This document shows positions 62,402 to 64,000 of a DNA stretch of 64,000 nt, piece by piece. Source of the DNA: Thermococcus aggregans (GTDB lineage Archaea; Methanobacteriota_B; Thermococci; Thermococcales; Thermococcaceae). The DNA lies in assembly GCF_024022995.1 (NCBI RefSeq), contig NZ_CP099582.1:1825108-1889107 (forward strand). Reading direction: 5' to 3'. The notes under the pieces were generated by a model. It had not been told where the DNA came from and ran no database searches. It saw only the letters and a list, made by a program, of their open reading frames with translations. The translations under genes and the position numbers were made by a program. The first letter of the stretch is position 1. Each line of letters begins with the position of its first letter.

Positions 62402-63772
62402 TCATGATTGCTTTACTAGTTTGTAGCGCTCGTATATGAGCTCTACCTCTTTGTCTTTGATGTAAAACTCCGCGCTCACTTTTCTGCCGTTTGAGAGTGT
62501 GAAACACACTACAGTATTGTCTTCAACTCTCTCCGGCACCAAAGGGATTGTGGAATTCATAAACCTGCTAGCCATTTCGAGGAGCAAAAAGTCTCCTTGT
62601 CTCTTAACGTTGAACTTTATGCTTCCCTTATAACCCTCATACGTTCCTTCTAGCTTTTTGAGAATCCTTTCTCTCCGAATAAACGGAAGGTCTTCTTCGG
62701 GATTCTTGCCTAGCATTAAAGCTAAAGCATACATCCCAATACTCGAGAGTGGGTATCCAGCTGAATTAGCCAAAACTGCTACGCCAAGCTTCTTTTCTGG
62801 AATATAACCTATGAAACCAGTGTATATCAAAACTGATCCACTATGCTGTATCAAGCGTTCTCCTAAAAAGTCTGGGTGAATTATCAGCCCGTAGCCATAG
62901 CCTTCTCCGCCAAAGATTTCCCACGGCACTTTTATGTATGGAGTCTCCATAGATTCTATAGAGTCTTTTTCAACGATTTTGACGCCGTTGTATTCTCCCC
63001 TGTTGATATACATTGTTAAATACTTTGCAAGGTCAAGAACATTGCTAAGTAACCCGCCATCTGCCGTTATTCCATACGGAAAGCTTTTTGGAATATGCGC
63101 TTCTTTTTGTGGATCTATCACATAACCAGTAGCAACATCGGGATCTTTGTCAACCTCTTCCTTAAAGAAGTATGAGCGGTTCATCTCGAGTGGCTTTAAG
63201 ATGTTCTCTTTGACGTACTCCTCATATGGCATTCCAGAAACTTCTGAGATTATCTTGCCAAGCATTACATAACCGGAGTTTGAATAAAAGAATCTCTCAC
63301 CAGGTTTTGTAAAAGCCCATTTCTCGGCATCTTGGGCAAATGTGATTACATCCTCTGGAGTTGCTACGGGAAGCCAGCCATGACCAATGTTTAGTATCCC
63401 ATCAATGAATGCTTCCGCATAACCAAGGGAGGGAATTCCTGAAGAGTGTGTCAATAAATGGTGGATTCTTACGGGTTCTCCAAAGGGTCTTAGTTTTATT
63501 GGAATGTACTTTTCTACGGGATCGTCTAAGCTTATTAATCCCTTTTCTACAAGCTGCATTATTGCCAATGCAGTAAAGCTTTTTGTTATTGAGCCGATTC
63601 CGTAAACAGTTCGTGGCGTTGCTGGAGCGCCAGTTTCCAAGTTCCTAAATCCAAATCCCCGAGAATACACCACTTCGCTATCCTCTACTAAGGCAATGCT
63701 TATTCCAGGCATTTTGTTTTCAGACATTTTCTCCATAATAAACTTCTCAAGCTCTACAAATTTTTCCTCCAT
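62402..63772 (-). CDS. Serine hydrolase of the beta-lactamase / CubicO family
   Basis: 456 aa. Class C beta-lactamase fold: the nucleophile Ser and general-base Lys are in GIGSITKSFTALA, the Tyr of the second motif is in FYSNSGYVMLG, and a KTG-like His-Ser-Gly is in LIQHSGSVLIY. The C-terminal beta domain (RILKKLEGTYEGYKGSIKFN) is like that of the P. abyssi protease Pab87. No signal peptide is seen, so a cytosolic peptidase or esterase is likely. ATG 63772 follows GGGGTG; GTG 63781 is rejected. Confidence 0.9.
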   Translation of the reverse strand: MEEKFVELEKFIMEKMSENKMPGISIALVEDSEVVYSRGFGFRNLETGAPATPRTVYGIGSITKSFTALAIMQLVEKGLISLDDPVEKYIPIKLRPFGEPVRIHHLLTHSSGIPSLGYAEAFIDGILNIGHGWLPVATPEDVITFAQDAEKWAFTKPGERFFYSNSGYVMLGKIISEVSGMPYEEYVKENILKPLEMNRSYFFKEEVDKDPDVATGYVIDPQKEAHIPKSFPYGITADGGLLSNVLDLAKYLTMYINRGEYNGVKIVEKDSIESMETPYIKVPWEIFGGEGYGYGLIIHPDFLGERLIQHSGSVLIYTGFIGYIPEKKLGVAVLANSAGYPLSSIGMYALALMLGKNPEEDLPFIRRERILKKLEGTYEGYKGSIKFNVKRQGDFLLLEMASRFMNSTIPLVPERVEDNTVVCFTLSNGRKVSAEFYIKDKEVELIYERYKLVKQS

Positions 63773-63857
63773 TCTATGCACCCCATTTTGCTTTCGCCTT
63801 TTTGTTTGAAAAAAACTCTTCGAGTATGTTTCGGCAAACTCCTCAGTACTTCCGGTT

Positions 63858-64000
63858 TTAGTATTTTCCTATTAGGTGGCATTCTGCCCAGTGGTTGTGT
63901 TCGTACTCTACCAATTGCGGGTGTTTGGCGTCACAAAGCCCCTTTTCCATGTAGAGACACCTTGGATGGAACCTACATCCAGGAGGTATATTCACAGCAC
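63858..64000 (-). CDS. ABC transporter ATP-binding protein, OppD/DppD type (C-terminal fragment, runs off window)
   Basis: The last 47 codons of an Opp/Dpp-type ATPase: AVNIPPGCRFHPRCLYMEKG, LCDAKHPQLVEYEHNHWAECHL and a stop at 63858-63860. The four Cys are the oligo_HPY tail seen in the two ATPases at 33.9-35.9 kb. It belongs to a second Opp-type transporter beyond the window edge. Confidence 0.85.
   Translation of the reverse strand, partial: AVNIPPGCRFHPRCLYMEKGLCDAKHPQLVEYEHNHWAECHLIGKY

Overview
The window comes from a hyperthermophilic euryarchaeon of the order Thermococcales, almost certainly a Thermococcus of the T. litoralis / T. aggregans group. After removal of three inteins, the family B DNA polymerase is 774 residues long and is close to my memory of T. 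litoralis (Vent) polymerase. Other lineage markers are an AdhD-type aldo-keto reductase, PCNA next to GINS, a DUF257 protein, a CGP-CTERM secreted protein, archaeal C/D box sRNAs, TATA promoters and many GTG/TTG starts. No rRNA, CRISPR array, insertion sequence or replication origin was seen.

Layout. 1-5.3 kb (minus): a run holding TFS, a 56-aa protein, PCNA, GINS15, a molybdopterin oxidoreductase, two DUF59 proteins and an aldo-keto reductase. A C/D box sRNA follows at 5.41-5.47 kb. 5.5-9.1 kb: an unknown protein, a secreted beta-propeller with a sorting tail, phosphopantoate ligase (CoA synthesis) and an XRE-type regulator. 9.1-12.5 kb: a GC-rich hairpin, an aminotransferase, ribose-1,5-bisphosphate isomerase (AMP salvage through RuBisCO), Taw3 (wyosine synthesis) and tRNA-His. 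12.6-14.0 kb is gene-poor and holds a coding relic. 14-24 kb: housekeeping and conserved hypothetical genes (class II aldolase, cobalamin adenosyltransferase, DmpA-type peptidase, AMMECR1, RNA m5C methyltransferase). 24-33.4 kb: polB with three inteins, a P-loop kinase and hel308 with one intein. 34-40.3 kb: a complete Opp/Dpp-type ABC transporter. 40.5-52.7 kb: SRP19, TrmI, a second C/D box sRNA, TldD/TldE proteases, the split glycine cleavage P-protein and others. 53-55.3 kb: an OPT-family transporter. 55.5-62.1 kb is an accessory, mosaic stretch: a lipoprotein, an AT-rich OLD-family nuclease with three frameshifts, a glycerol kinase remnant with a large internal deletion, two GC-rich paralogous membrane proteins and a glycerophosphodiesterase. 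62.4-64 kb: a CubicO-type serine hydrolase and the tail of a second Opp-type ATPase.

Most striking observation: the solute-binding protein of the Opp-type transporter (38155-40272) appears circularly permuted. The segment that normally ends an SBP_bac_5 protein lies at its N-terminus, just after the lipobox and Thr-rich linker, and the C-terminus stops where that segment would normally follow. Other leads are the two C/D box sRNAs (one merging its D box with a Shine-Dalgarno), a palindrome bracketing the TATA box of the ribose-1,5-bisphosphate isomerase gene, inteins in all three polymerase catalytic motifs, a hel308 intein whose endonuclease motif looks decayed, and a sharp base-composition boundary at the OLD/glpK scar. 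All calls were made by reading; no database search was run.
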